DNA from: Pseudomonas sp.
GTDB lineage: Bacteria > Pseudomonadota > Gammaproteobacteria > Pseudomonadales > Pseudomonadaceae
Direction: 5' to 3'
Assembly (NCBI RefSeq): GCF_017744435.1
Contig: NZ_JAGIBG010000003.1
Coordinates: 124,001-188,000, forward strand
Length of the DNA stretch: 64,000 nucleotides
Made by a program: the position numbers and the translations under genes. The notes under the pieces are model-generated. The model searched no databases and was not told where the DNA came from. It saw only the letters and a program-made list of their open reading frames with translations. Shown one piece after another: positions 51,429 through 64,000 of this stretch. Each line of letters begins with the position of its first letter. Positions within the stretch are counted from its first letter, which is position 1.

Positions 51429-51530
51429 GCCGGCCTCTTCGCGGGTAAACCCGCTCCCACAGGTACGGCGCCAACCTCAATGGCTGCGCTGTATCTGTGG
51501 GAGCGGGCGTGCCCGCGAAGAGGGCGGTGC
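51429..51530. repeat. Inverted pair of 35-bp P. putida REP elements
   Basis: A canonical REP (51429-51463) and its inverted partner (about 51495-51530) are separated by 31 bp, downstream of the thioredoxin-like gene and just 3' of the shikimate-dehydrogenase-like gene. The pair can fold into a long cruciform and may end both convergent transcripts. Confidence 0.9.
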
Positions 51531-51536
51531 GGTCTG

Positions 51537-52385
51537 TCAGGTAAAGCTGGCGAAATGCGCCTGCATCCGCTCGGCATCGGCCTGTTTGCCACTGAACAGC
51601 TCGAACGCCTTCACCGCCTGAAACACTGCCATGTTACTGCCATCCAGCGTGCGGCAACCCAGCGCCCTTGCGGCTTTCAGCAGTTCGGTCTCCAGCGGGA
51701 AATAGATGATTTCAGCCACCCACAAGCGCCGGTGCAACAGCGCCACGGGCAGTGGCGTACCGGGCAACTTGGCCATGCCCACCGGCGTGGTGTTGACCAG
51801 GCCATCGGCCTCGGCCACCTCGACCGCAAGGTCCGTTCCCAGCACCGCCCGGCCTGCGCCGAAATGGCCATTGAGGTTGTCGACCAGCGCCTGGGCGCGC
51901 GCCGCATCCACCTCGAACAGCACCAGTTGCTCGACCCCTTCGCTCAGCAGCGCATGGGCCACCGCCGAACCCGCGCCGCCAGCACCCATCTGCACCACGC
52001 GGCGCCGCGACACATCCGGCAGGCCACGGCGCAGGCCTTCGGCGAAGCCCAGGCAGTCGGTGTTGTGGCCGACCCGCTTGCCATCCTTGAGCACCACGGT
52101 GTTCACCGCGCCAATGCCGCGCGCCTCGTCTGACAGCTCATCGAGCAATGGCAGGATCGCTTGCTTGAACGGGTAGGTGATGTTGAGCCCGGTGAAGCCG
52201 GTGTGCTGGGCAGCATCGAGCAACTGCGCCAGGGCGCTGTCCTCAAGCTTGAGCTGGTCGGCATCGATCAGGCGATAGAGGTAACGCAGGTGCTGGGCGT
52301 CACCTTCATGCTCGTGCAGGGCAGGGGTGCGCGACAGCTGGATGCCACGCCCGATCAGGCCGGCAAGGATGGCGGGCTGGCTCAT
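51537..52385 (-). CDS. Shikimate/quinate dehydrogenase-like (AroE paralogue)
   Basis: A 282-aa cytoplasmic NAD(P)-linked dehydrogenase. Substrate-binding SRTPALHE near the start, catalytic Lys74 in YPFKQAIL and Asp110 in HNTDCLG mark the shikimate dehydrogenase superfamily. The nucleotide site is [15 protein letters not shown]. The N-terminus differs from housekeeping AroE, which usually reads HSxSP, so this is probably one of the AroE-like or quinate/shikimate catabolic forms. Its start overlaps the aroQ stop (ATGA), which links it to dehydroquinate metabolism. Confidence 0.88.
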   Translation of the reverse strand: MSQPAILAGLIGRGIQLSRTPALHEHEGDAQHLRYLYRLIDADQLKLEDSALAQLLDAAQHTGFTGLNITYPFKQAILPLLDELSDEARGIGAVNTVVLKDGKRVGHNTDCLGFAEGLRRGLPDVSRRRVVQMGAGGAGSAVAHALLSEGVEQLVLFEVDAARAQALVDNLNGHFGAGRAVLGTDLAVEVAEADGLVNTTPVGMAKLPGTPLPVALLHRRLWVAEIIYFPLETELLKAARALGCRTLDGSNMAVFQAVKAFELFSGKQADAERMQAHFASFT

Positions 52386-52840
52386 GTGCGTGGCTCCTGG
52401 AGCAGCTCGGCAAAGTGGCTCAGGGCCAGGCGGTAGCCGTGGCTGCCCAGGCCGCAGATCACGCCCACGGCAATTGACGAGACGAACGACAGGTGGCGGA
52501 ACGGCTCGCGCTTGTGGACGTTGGACAGGTGCACTTCGATGACCGGGAGTTCGCTGGCCACCAGGGCGTCGCGGATGGCTACGGAGGTGTGGGTCCAGGC
52601 GCCGGGGTTGATCACGATACCGGCGCAGCGGCCGCGGGCGGCGTGGATCCAGTCGATCAGTTCGCCTTCGTGGTTGGTCTGGCGGAATTCGATCTCCAGG
52701 CCGTGGGCATGGGCAGTGTCGGCGCAACCCTGGGCCAGGTCGGCGAGGGTTTCATGGCCATACTGGGTGGGCTCACGGGTCCCCAGCATGTTCAGGTTGG
52801 GGCCGTTGAGCACGAGAATAAGGGGCTTCATGGCGGGCAT
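52382..52840 (-). CDS. aroQ: Type II 3-dehydroquinate dehydratase
   Basis: A 152-aa enzyme that interconverts 3-dehydroquinate and 3-dehydroshikimate. Diagnostic type II motifs are [14 protein letters not shown] (with the loop Arg and Tyr), [13 protein letters not shown] and [15 protein letters not shown]. It overlaps the dehydrogenase-like gene by 4 bp. Because the pair carries an AroE paralogue rather than typical AroE, it may serve quinate/shikimate catabolism. The start may be 52840 (MPAMKPL) or 52831 (MKPL); neither has a strong ribosome binding site. Confidence 0.93.
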   Translation of the reverse strand: MPAMKPLILVLNGPNLNMLGTREPTQYGHETLADLAQGCADTAHAHGLEIEFRQTNHEGELIDWIHAARGRCAGIVINPGAWTHTSVAIRDALVASELPVIEVHLSNVHKREPFRHLSFVSSIAVGVICGLGSHGYRLALSHFAELLQEPRT

Positions 52841-53048
52841 CGCTTTGTTGTTGTTGAATGCCTCTATGTTTGTACCGGGTGGTTAATTTCGTCAATTGGA
52901 TCAGGTGTCGCAGGTCGGCAAAGTGGGCGATTATCGGACTTGTTCAGGCAGGTCGCCGGATTACGGAATTGTAATGTTCGCGCCACCGCCTCGATAACCA
53001 GCCCTCCTTACAGTCCCTCGCCAATGCTTGCCGACGAGGACTTCCGAA

Positions 53049-54294
53049 GTGCCCATCCCCCGCAAGATCGCCTTGCTCAGCCTGTTGCTGGTCGCCGCCA
53101 CCAGCGCCCAGGCCGGGCCAGGCATGAGCCTGCCCGAGGCGCTGAGCGCCGCCTTCGCCAACAACCCTGAGCTGGCCGCTGCCGGTCGCGAAATCGGCAT
53201 TGCCGAGGGCGAGCGGCGCCAGGCCGGTTTGATCCCCAACCCTGAACTGGCCTGGGAAATGGAAGACACCCGCCGCGATACCCGCACCAGCACCGTCACC
53301 CTCAGCCAGCCACTGGAACTGGGCGGCAAGCGCGGTGCGCGCATCGCGGTGGCCGGTGCCGGCCAGGCCATTGCCCAACTGGACCTCGAACGCCAGCGCA
53401 ACGGCCTGCGCGCCGATGTGGTCCAGGCGTATCACGCCGCCCTGCGCGCGCAGACTGGCGTGGAACTGGCACAGCAGTCGCAGGCGCTGACCGAACGTGG
53501 TCTGCGGGTAGCGCAGGGCCGGGTCACGGCCGGCCAGTCGTCACCGGTGGAAGCCACCCGTGCCCAGGTGCAACTGGCCCAGGCCCAGGCTGAGGTGCGC
53601 CGCGCCGAAACCCAGCGCACGGTGGCCTACCAGGCCCTGGCGCGGCTGACCGGTAGCCCGCTGGCGACCTTCGACACGTTGTCGGCGGCCAGTCTGTCAC
53701 CTGGCGCTGCACCGTCAGCCGATGCCTTGCTCGGTCAGGTCGAGCGCACCGCCGAATGGCGCCTGGCAGCCGCCCAGGTCGAGCGCGGCGAAGCATCGCT
53801 GGGCTCGGAAAAGGCCCTGCGCATTCCCAACCTCACCGTCAGCGTCGGCAGCCAGTACAGCCGCGAGGACCGCGAGCGGGTCAACGTGGTCGGGTTGTCG
53901 ATGCCCTTGCCGTTGTTCGATCGCAACCAGGGCAACGTGCTGGCCGCCGCCCGCCGCGCCGACCAGGCCCGCGACCTGCGCAATGCAGTCGAACTGCGCC
54001 TGCGCAGCGAAACCCGCAGCGCCGTCGATCAATGGCGCACGGCGATGCAGGAAGTGCAGGCATACGACCGCACCATCCTGCCGTCGGCGCAGCAGGCGGT
54101 GGACACCGCCACCCGTGGCTTCGAAATGGGCAAGTTCGCCTTTCTCGATGTGCTCGACGCCCAGCGCACCTTGATCGACGCGCGCGGGCTGTACCTCGAG
54201 GCCCTGGCGGCGGCAACCGATGCCAGGGCGCAGGTCGAGCGGATCTACGGCGACCTTGATGGTTTGAGCAAAAAATCGAGCAGCAGGAGCAACA

Positions 54295-54302
<8 letters not shown>
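53049..54302 (+). CDS. czcC: Outer-membrane channel of a CzcCBA metal exporter
   Basis: A 417-aa TolC-family protein with a signal peptide (ending TSAQA) and two long helical repeats (MSLPEALSAAFANNPELAAAGREI; later LGSEKALRIPNLTVSVGSQYS). It forms the outer-membrane exit of the metal pump. The GTG at 53049 has GAGG about 9 nt upstream and starts the signal peptide. It overlaps czcB by 8 bp, so the three genes form one operon. Confidence 0.9.
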
Positions 54303-58645
<4,343 letters not shown>

Positions 58646-58652
58646 GATCGCC

Positions 58653-58754
58653 GGGGCCGCTTTGCGGCCCTTTCGCGACACAAGGCCGCTCCCACAGGAT
58701 CGCGCAGTCCCTGTGGGAGCGGCCTTGTGTCGCGAAAGGGCTGCGAAGCAGCCC
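58653..58754. repeat. Long inverted repeat (second REP type), bidirectional terminator
   Basis: Two 31-bp perfect arms (58668-58698 and 58710-58740) separated by 11 nt, extended by imperfect pairing to 58653 and 58754. They carry the CGCTCCCACAGG end shared with the other REP elements but a different inner part (TTTCGCGACACAAGG). The repeat lies between convergent czcA and the MHS transporter and should end both. Confidence 0.88.
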
Positions 58755-58762
58755 CACGGGCC

Positions 58763-60097
58763 TTAAGTCGAAGTGCGGACCTGAGGGCTCGCATCATTAC
58801 CGGCTTCATCATGCAACGATATCCGCGATGTCTCCGGCAAAGCCAACCCGCCCACCAAGGCCACCAACGCAATCACCACCAGGTAGAACGCCGGCGCCAG
58901 GCTGCTGCCGGTCTGCCCGATCAGCCAGGTCGCCACCAGCGGCGCAGTACCGCCAAACAGGGTGTAGGCCACGTTGTAGGTAATCGCCGAAGCGGTATAG
59001 CGGGTCCGGGTCGGGAAACTCTCCGACAGCAATGCCGCCGTCACCACGCCACTGCACAGCGCCCCCACCGCCAGCAGGATCACTCCCAGCAGCGCCCCCG
59101 ACATCGACCCGGAACTGGCCAGCCAGTAAGCGGGGAATACACAGACCATCACCCACAGGCAGGTGAAGCCAATGGTCTTGCGCCGCCCGACCCGGTCGGA
59201 GAAGGCCCCGGCCAACGGGCAACCGACGGCGGCGAACAGCAACGCCACGGTGGTCACCAGCAGCGACTGGGCGCGGGTCAGGTTGCCGACCAGTTGCAGG
59301 TAGGTGGCGAAGTAGGTGGTGAACATGTAGAACGACAGCGCTGTCAGCGAGATGAACATGCCCAGGTTGCGAATCGCCCGGCCGTGGTTGCGCAGGGTCT
59401 CCTTGAGCGGCGAATGTTCATGTTCCTTGCCTTGGGCGATAGCCTCACGAAATGCCGGGGTTTCTTCCATGCGCCAGCGCAGGTACAGGCCCACCAGCCC
59501 CAGCGGCGCGGCCACCAGGAACGGGATGCGCCAGCCCCAGGCGGCCATGGCCTCGGTCGACAGGCTGGCCTCCAGGCCATAGGCGATCACCGCCGCACAG
59601 GCAAAGGCAGAGAAGGTCGAGACCGGCACGAAGCTGCCATAGAACGCACGCTTGTTCCGTGGCGCATGCTCCATCAGGTAGGCACAGGCGCCGGCGTATT
59701 CACCGCCGGCAGAGAAACCCTGCAGGCACCGCGCCAGGGTCAGCAGCGCAGGTGCCGCAAGGCCGATGCTGGCATAGGTCGGCAGCAGGCCGATCGAGGT
59801 GGTGGAGCCGGCCATCAGCAGGATGGTCAGCGACAGGATGCGCTTGCGCCCAAGGCGGTCGCCGAGCGCGCCGAACACGATGCCGCCGAGCGGGCGCAAG
59901 GCGAATGCCACGGCAAACACGGCGAAGGTCTTGAGCAGGGCGACGCTGGCATCTTCGCTAGTGAAGAACTGGCTGGCGATCAGCGTGGCGAGGAAGCCAT
60001 AGACCGCGAAGTCGAACCATTCGACGAAGTTGCCGATGGCCGAGGCGGCGATGACCCTGCGCAGGGTGGCGGGGGATACCTCATGCGATGCAGACAT
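58763..60097 (-). CDS. MHS-family MFS metabolite:H+ symporter
   Basis: A 444-aa transporter with 12 helices. Its start IGNFVEWFDFAVYGFLA and the loop DRLGRKRIL mark the metabolite:H+ symporter subgroup (ProP, KgtP, ShiA, citrate carriers). CLQGFSAGGEYAGACAYLMEHAPRNKR is also characteristic. The substrate is not evident; betaine, dicarboxylates or shikimate are possible. It stands alone and converges on czcA. Confidence 0.9.
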   Translation of the reverse strand: MSASHEVSPATLRRVIAASAIGNFVEWFDFAVYGFLATLIASQFFTSEDASVALLKTFAVFAVAFALRPLGGIVFGALGDRLGRKRILSLTILLMAGSTTSIGLLPTYASIGLAAPALLTLARCLQGFSAGGEYAGACAYLMEHAPRNKRAFYGSFVPVSTFSAFACAAVIAYGLEASLSTEAMAAWGWRIPFLVAAPLGLVGLYLRWRMEETPAFREAIAQGKEHEHSPLKETLRNHGRAIRNLGMFISLTALSFYMFTTYFATYLQLVGNLTRAQSLLVTTVALLFAAVGCPLAGAFSDRVGRRKTIGFTCLWVMVCVFPAYWLASSGSMSGALLGVILLAVGALCSGVVTAALLSESFPTRTRYTASAITYNVAYTLFGGTAPLVATWLIGQTGSSLAPAFYLVVIALVALVGGLALPETSRISLHDEAGNDASPQVRTST

Positions 60098-60246
60098 ACG
60101 GAAGCTCTCCGGTTTCCATAGGCAGCCTGGATGAATGTGGCGCGCTCAAGGCGCGCCATCGTTGTTATCAGGGCCAGTAGACCGGGTAGCGCAGTGAGGG
60201 GCTTCATTCAGTGCGACATCGGGATATCCGATATCACCGACAATGG

Positions 60247-61029
60247 CTACGGTCGGCCCACTCGCCAAGGTGCGTATTCCATTTTGCTGGACCCCTTGGC
60301 CACCCCATGCATATCTGGCGAAAAACCCGGCATGCGGCTCAGGTCCAGTGCCATGCAGCGATTGTTGAGTCGAGCTTGCAATTGGCCATCAAGGCGAAAG
60401 TCATCCGGCCGTAGGGGATGTTGATAGAGCTGCACCAGGCAACCTTCGACCTTACCCTGGGCATTGGCCTGGTAGTACACCGCTGCATTACCGATGCTGG
60501 TCACCGGCTCATCGCGCAACAGGTGCTGCCAGAGGTACTCGCGCTGTGCGTTTGCCACCCAGCGCGCACTGCCAGGCGCCTGCGCGGCCGGTAGATTGAC
60601 GATCAGCGGCGCGACGATCTCCACAGTATTGTTTTCGTCATACAGGGCGTCGGGCACGATGGGGTAGATGGTCACCCAGCATTGCGCCTCAACCAAGCTG
60701 GCCAGTGCCTTGAAGTCCGAGCGGGGTATGTCGGCAGGCAGCGACAGGTCGTGGCTGGGGGGCGCCCTGAGGGCTTTGCAAGCGATGGGGGCGGAGTGCC
60801 TGTCTAAGGTGACCCGCAGCCTGACAACCCCGACCTGCTTGCCGGTGTTGGCGGTGGCAATACTGTAACTGAGGGCTTGTTGCATGTCGTAAATGAAGGT
60901 TTTAGGGACCTCAGGCGGCGCTGGTTTGGTCTGGCATCCTGCCAAGGCGACCAAGGTGGCGGTGAGAAGTGGGGGGGCTAACAATTTGAACACGAAACGT
61001 CCTTGCAGATGCTTGAGCCAGTGCTTCAT
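60247..61029 (-). CDS. Putative lipoprotein of unknown function
   Basis: A 260-aa protein with a lipoprotein signal ending in LVALAGC. The mature part has a TonB-like Pro-rich start (KPAPPEVPKTF) and a beta-rich region (GVVRLRVTLDRHSAP) that faintly recalls TonB C-terminal or energy-transducing domains, but no family was recognised with confidence. The ATG at 61029 opens the signal sequence and lacks a good ribosome binding site; a start at 61065 is possible. It lies downstream of the TonB-dependent receptor on the same strand, after a 119-bp gap. Confidence 0.65.
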   Translation of the reverse strand: MKHWLKHLQGRFVFKLLAPPLLTATLVALAGCQTKPAPPEVPKTFIYDMQQALSYSIATANTGKQVGVVRLRVTLDRHSAPIACKALRAPPSHDLSLPADIPRSDFKALASLVEAQCWVTIYPIVPDALYDENNTVEIVAPLIVNLPAAQAPGSARWVANAQREYLWQHLLRDEPVTSIGNAAVYYQANAQGKVEGCLVQLYQHPLRPDDFRLDGQLQARLNNRCMALDLSRMPGFSPDMHGVAKGSSKMEYAPWRVGRP

Positions 61030-61148
61030 GGGCTGGCGTGAAGGAGGATGCACATTATCAACCATGGTGGACCAAGAACGTGGCTGGTGGGGCTGTGGGA
61101 AACTTCCCAAAGTCTGTGCCGGCGTGGAGGCCGGCACAGACTTTGGCG

Positions 61149-63299
61149 TCAGAAGCGCACGTCCAGCGCCACTTCGAACGTGCGCGGTGCTCCCATGTAG
61201 TACTGCAGCCCGTAAGCCTGCTTGGCATACACCTCGTCGGTCAGGTTGCGCACCCGCCCGGTGATCGTGGTGTGTTCATCCAGCCGATAGCGGGCAAAGG
61301 TGCCGAACAAGGTATAGGCCGGCGCCTTGAGGGTGTTGGCGTTGTCGGCGTACACCGAGCCGACATAGCGCGCATCCACCCCCGCCGACCAGGCCGAGGT
61401 GAAGCTGTAGGTCAGCCACAGGTTGGCGACATTGGCCGGCACATTGACCGGGGCATTGCCCTTGCGTGACACCGATACGCCGTTGACCGCTTCGTTGAAC
61501 TCGTCGTACTGCGCATCGACATAGGCGTAGTTGCCCTCTGCCAGCAACTTGGGCGTGACCTGCAGCCGCCCGGACAGCTCGATGCCACGTGACGTCTGTT
61601 GCCCGGCCTGGACCGTCAGGTTGGGGTTGCTCGAATCGCGCACGGCAAAGTCCTTGCGCACGATCTGGTACAAGGCCACGGTCGCCGCGCCTCGCCCTTC
61701 GAGGAAGTCGAACTTGCTGCCCACTTCCCATTGCTCGCCCTTGGACAGGTCGAAGGTGCCGACGTTGGCGTAGGTGGCCGCCGCCAGCGAACCGGCTGGC
61801 AGGTCGGCGGCGGTGCTGTATTGGGCGTAAAGGCTGGCCGACGGAGTCAGTTCGTAGGTCAGGCCGACGCGCCCGGACAGCGGTTCCCAGCGCCGCTCGA
61901 AGAATGCCGGCGAGCTCGGCGTCACCGCGCCGTAGTTGGTCACCTCCATGTCCAGGTAGTCGTAACGCAGGGCCGTGAGCAAGGCCAGGCGTTCGGTCAG
62001 TTGCAGGCGGTTCTCGGCGAACATGGCGCGGTTGCTGGTGACATGCCGGCGTTGCTTGGTCAGCCCGGCGTTCACCCCGGGGATGTCGTAGAAACTGCCC
62101 GGGTCGAAGTGATCCGGGTCGACCACATCGGTCCAGCTCCCGGACGTCGGGTACACGGTCTGGCGCATGTGCGAGTAGTCCAGGCCCAGCGACCACTGGC
62201 TGGCCAGGCCGAACAGCTGGTTGTCGTGGCGCAGTTCGATGCGGTCGCCCAGCACGCTCTGTTCATGGCGCTGCAGGTAAGGGCTGCCACGTTGCACATT
62301 GCCGTCGCTGGTATAGCTGTAGCGCTCGACGTTGCGGTAATCGCGCTGGGCGCTGTAGTGGTACAGGGTGTTGTGCACGCTGGTGCTGTCGTTGACCTGG
62401 TAATCGAGCATCGAGCGCAGCCAGCGCACCCGCTGCTCGTAGCGGCCGTCGGCGACGTTGTAGTTCTCGAAGCGGCGGCTGTTGTCGATCTTCATGGTGC
62501 TGCGCCCCGGCAGGATCGGCGCACCCCAGTAGGGGCTGTCTTCGCGGTCCTCCTGGTATTCCAGCGCCAGGGTGTGGGTGAGGTCGGGCGTCAGGTCGCT
62601 GAGCAGGGAAAACGCCAGGCTGTCGGTCTTGCGCTGGTTGCGGTCGATGTAGCCATTGCTACCGGTGTGGCTGAAATCCAGGCGCATGAAATGGCGGGCA
62701 TCGGCCGGGTTGCTGGCCAGTGCCTGGTTGATGCCGAAGGCCACTTCCGAGTCGTCGTAGCTGCCGTAGCGCACGCGACCATCGATGATCTGCTGGTCGC
62801 GGCTGGCGGTCTTGGTGATGTAGTTGATCGAGCCGCCCACGGCGCCTGCACCATGCAGGAAGGACGACGGCCCGCCGAGCAGCTCGACGCGGTCCAGCAC
62901 CCAGGCATCCACCGGCCGGGTGGCGCTGCTGTAGCCGAGGTTGATGCCGTTGTAGAGCTGGGTCACCTGGTTCTGGGTGAAGCCGCGGTAGCTGACGAAA
63001 CCGCCGTAGCCGGGGTTGGCCGACGCGTTCACGCCCGTCATGGCGTTGATCACATCCTGGCTGTCCTTGGCGCCGCGTTCTTCGATGATGCGCCGGTCCG
63101 ATACGCTGACCGAGGCGGGGGTTTCCCGCGCGGTGAGGCCCAGCCGCGAGCCGGTGCTGATGGGCACGTCCAGTTGCACGCCGGAGGGCGCATCGCGCTC
63201 GCCATCGATGGTAGTGGCGTTGAGTTCGACGGCGGCATCGTCCGCCCAGGCAAAGGTGCAGGTGCCCATGAGGAGCACCAGGGAGGTATTGCGGAGCAT
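61149..63299 (-). CDS. TonB-dependent siderophore-type receptor
   Basis: A 716-aa outer-membrane receptor with a signal peptide (MLRNTSLVLLMGTCTFAWA). The plug domain has the pattern RETPASVSVSDRRIIEERG, GGPSSFLHGAGAVGGSINYITK and a 22-strand barrel ending FEVALDVRF, with the terminal Phe expected of BAM substrates. The family imports ferric siderophores. No Fur box was seen upstream, and the preceding gene encodes DUF2946, common near copper receptors, so the ligand could be a metal complex other than iron. Confidence 0.9.
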   Translation of the reverse strand: MLRNTSLVLLMGTCTFAWADDAAVELNATTIDGERDAPSGVQLDVPISTGSRLGLTARETPASVSVSDRRIIEERGAKDSQDVINAMTGVNASANPGYGGFVSYRGFTQNQVTQLYNGINLGYSSATRPVDAWVLDRVELLGGPSSFLHGAGAVGGSINYITKTASRDQQIIDGRVRYGSYDDSEVAFGINQALASNPADARHFMRLDFSHTGSNGYIDRNQRKTDSLAFSLLSDLTPDLTHTLALEYQEDREDSPYWGAPILPGRSTMKIDNSRRFENYNVADGRYEQRVRWLRSMLDYQVNDSTSVHNTLYHYSAQRDYRNVERYSYTSDGNVQRGSPYLQRHEQSVLGDRIELRHDNQLFGLASQWSLGLDYSHMRQTVYPTSGSWTDVVDPDHFDPGSFYDIPGVNAGLTKQRRHVTSNRAMFAENRLQLTERLALLTALRYDYLDMEVTNYGAVTPSSPAFFERRWEPLSGRVGLTYELTPSASLYAQYSTAADLPAGSLAAATYANVGTFDLSKGEQWEVGSKFDFLEGRGAATVALYQIVRKDFAVRDSSNPNLTVQAGQQTSRGIELSGRLQVTPKLLAEGNYAYVDAQYDEFNEAVNGVSVSRKGNAPVNVPANVANLWLTYSFTSAWSAGVDARYVGSVYADNANTLKAPAYTLFGTFARYRLDEHTTITGRVRNLTDEVYAKQAYGLQYYMGAPRTFEVALDVRF

Positions 63300-63367
63300 G
63301 TTGTTATGTCTTCCACGCAAAGGTCATGGCTGACGGCGAGCGCGCAGGCAGGCGCGCCCGGCTGAAG

Positions 63368-63778
63368 TCAGGCGATATGAGTAATGGCTGCGGAGAAGAC
63401 GGCAGGGGGAGCGCGGGGCGTGAGGGCAGGGCGTTGGTAACGGGGCGGCGGTTGCGCCCAGCTGCGCACCACAATGGGCGAGGTGGCAGTGGCCTGTGCA
63501 GGGCTGAACGACCAGCCGCTGCTGGCCAGCGGCACGGCCAGGCCGAACGAGCAGCACACCGGGCAGTCGAGCTGGGCCATGTGCTGGTCGCCACCGGCGC
63601 CGTCGAGGTCGATGGCCACGCCATGCTCGCTGTTGATCGAGCAGAAACCGCCTTCCAGGCCGGCCAGGCGCAGGCCGCCCATCTGGCCGTGATGCAGGCC
63701 ACACAGCAACAGGCTGAACAGGACGCTGGCATAGAGCGTCCAGGCAGTCAGCGTGCGGGTGTGCCGGGTGATTTTCAT
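63368..63778 (-). CDS. DUF2946 protein preceding the TonB receptor
   Basis: A 136-aa protein with an N-terminal hydrophobic segment (LTAWTLYASVLFSLLLCG) and a His/Cys pattern (CGLHHGQ, QLDCPVCCSFG) suited to metal binding. These match the DUF2946 family, found beside TonB-dependent copper receptors. The gene ends 68 bp before the receptor on the same strand, so they are probably one operon. Confidence 0.8.
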   Translation of the reverse strand: MKITRHTRTLTAWTLYASVLFSLLLCGLHHGQMGGLRLAGLEGGFCSINSEHGVAIDLDGAGGDQHMAQLDCPVCCSFGLAVPLASSGWSFSPAQATATSPIVVRSWAQPPPRYQRPALTPRAPPAVFSAAITHIA

Positions 63779-63842
63779 GGCGGCGAATCTATCACCCGGA
63801 CGAACGGCAGGGTAGTGCCTGGCTGTGGCGTGTTGTCGCAGC

Positions 63843-64000
63843 TCAGGCGGCGCGTTCGAGCACGTCCAGCAGCTCGACGAACTCCTGCGCCAGCTTGTGG
63901 CGTGGCGCCATGTGCACCAGAGGCACCGAAACCTGGTGCGATTCGCGCATCTTGATAGAGCTGCTCAGGTACACCGGCAGCACCGGCATGCCTTCGCTGC
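63843..64000 (-). CDS. C-terminal end of a probable ParA-like ATPase (cut by window edge)
   Basis: The last 52 codons of a leftward gene that continues beyond the right edge. The visible residues (GMPVLPVYLSSSIKMRESHQ, then APRHKLAQEFVELLDVLER) match, as far as I recall, the C-terminus of Pseudomonas ParA-like proteins. The catalytic Walker region lies outside the window, so the assignment rests on this tail alone. Confidence 0.5.
   Translation of the reverse strand, partial: SEGMPVLPVYLSSSIKMRESHQVSVPLVHMAPRHKLAQEFVELLDVLERAA

Noticed and set aside
51429..51530. Terminal inverted repeats of an insertion sequence
   Set aside because: The elements match the 35-bp REP family, occur many times in the window, and enclose no transposase.
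63779..63842. Fur box before the DUF2946-TonB receptor operon
   Set aside because: No GATAATGATTATC-like 19-mer; only weak partial similarity.

Overview
The window is gene-dense, GC-rich chromosome of a Pseudomonas, most likely of the P. putida group. The evidence is the gene content (a cis/trans fatty acid isomerase, NfuA, MetH, CysI with a DUF934 partner, DNA polymerase II, a CzcCBA exporter) and several copies of the 35-bp REP element typical of P. putida (about 4.86, 15.94, 27.61 and 51.43 kb). No tRNA, rRNA, insertion sequence, prophage or CRISPR array was seen, and no gap longer than about 300 bp lacks a gene.

Layout. 0-1.5 kb: the 3' end of a leucine-rich-repeat protein with a C-terminal NEL ubiquitin-ligase domain. 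1.5-16 kb: ordinary chromosome, with an AraC regulator and Fsr-type exporter, an alcohol dehydrogenase, an MlaA lipoprotein with a small overlapping partner, an OmpR/EnvZ-type pair, a hydrolase, an aldo-keto reductase, DUF934-CysI, a periplasmic binding protein and two small membrane proteins. 16-25.4 kb: metH, cti, an acyltransferase, nfuA and a two-gene copper-chaperone unit (SCO plus PCuAC). 25.4-28.4 kb: an azlC-azlD-araC unit with overlapping genes and a Sel1-like protein. 28.5-32.1 kb: a probable small-molecule locus, with a YqcI/YcgG-family haem N-oxygenase, a LysE exporter and an SGNH hydrolase in one operon and a divergent LysR regulator. 32.1-36.7 kb: a LysR/MFS pair and polB. 36.8-44.3 kb: an intact 1,494-aa NEL effector followed by a decayed paralogue carrying two large deletions and two frameshifts in runs of G.

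44.4-51.4 kb is the most distinctive block. It holds a DUF4174 protein, a small secreted precursor with six EGKC motifs, the MNIO (DUF692) enzyme and DUF2063 partner that would modify it, a DoxX protein, a haem-type membrane reductase, a two-component system, a DUF2790 protein and a thioredoxin-like protein. Together these look like a copper-binding RiPP (HvfABC/bufferin type) with its redox and regulatory support. A 9-bp hairpin covers the precursor's ribosome binding site, and a 15-bp hairpin separates precursor from enzymes. 51.5-64 kb: an overlapping aroQ/shikimate-dehydrogenase-like pair, czcCBA, an MHS-family transporter, a lipoprotein, a DUF2946-TonB receptor operon and the end of a probable ParA-like gene.

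Metal handling is a recurring theme: SCO/PCuAC, the EGKC peptide, the Czc exporter and the DUF2946/TonB receptor. Most assignments rest on recognisable motifs read by eye. No database search was run.
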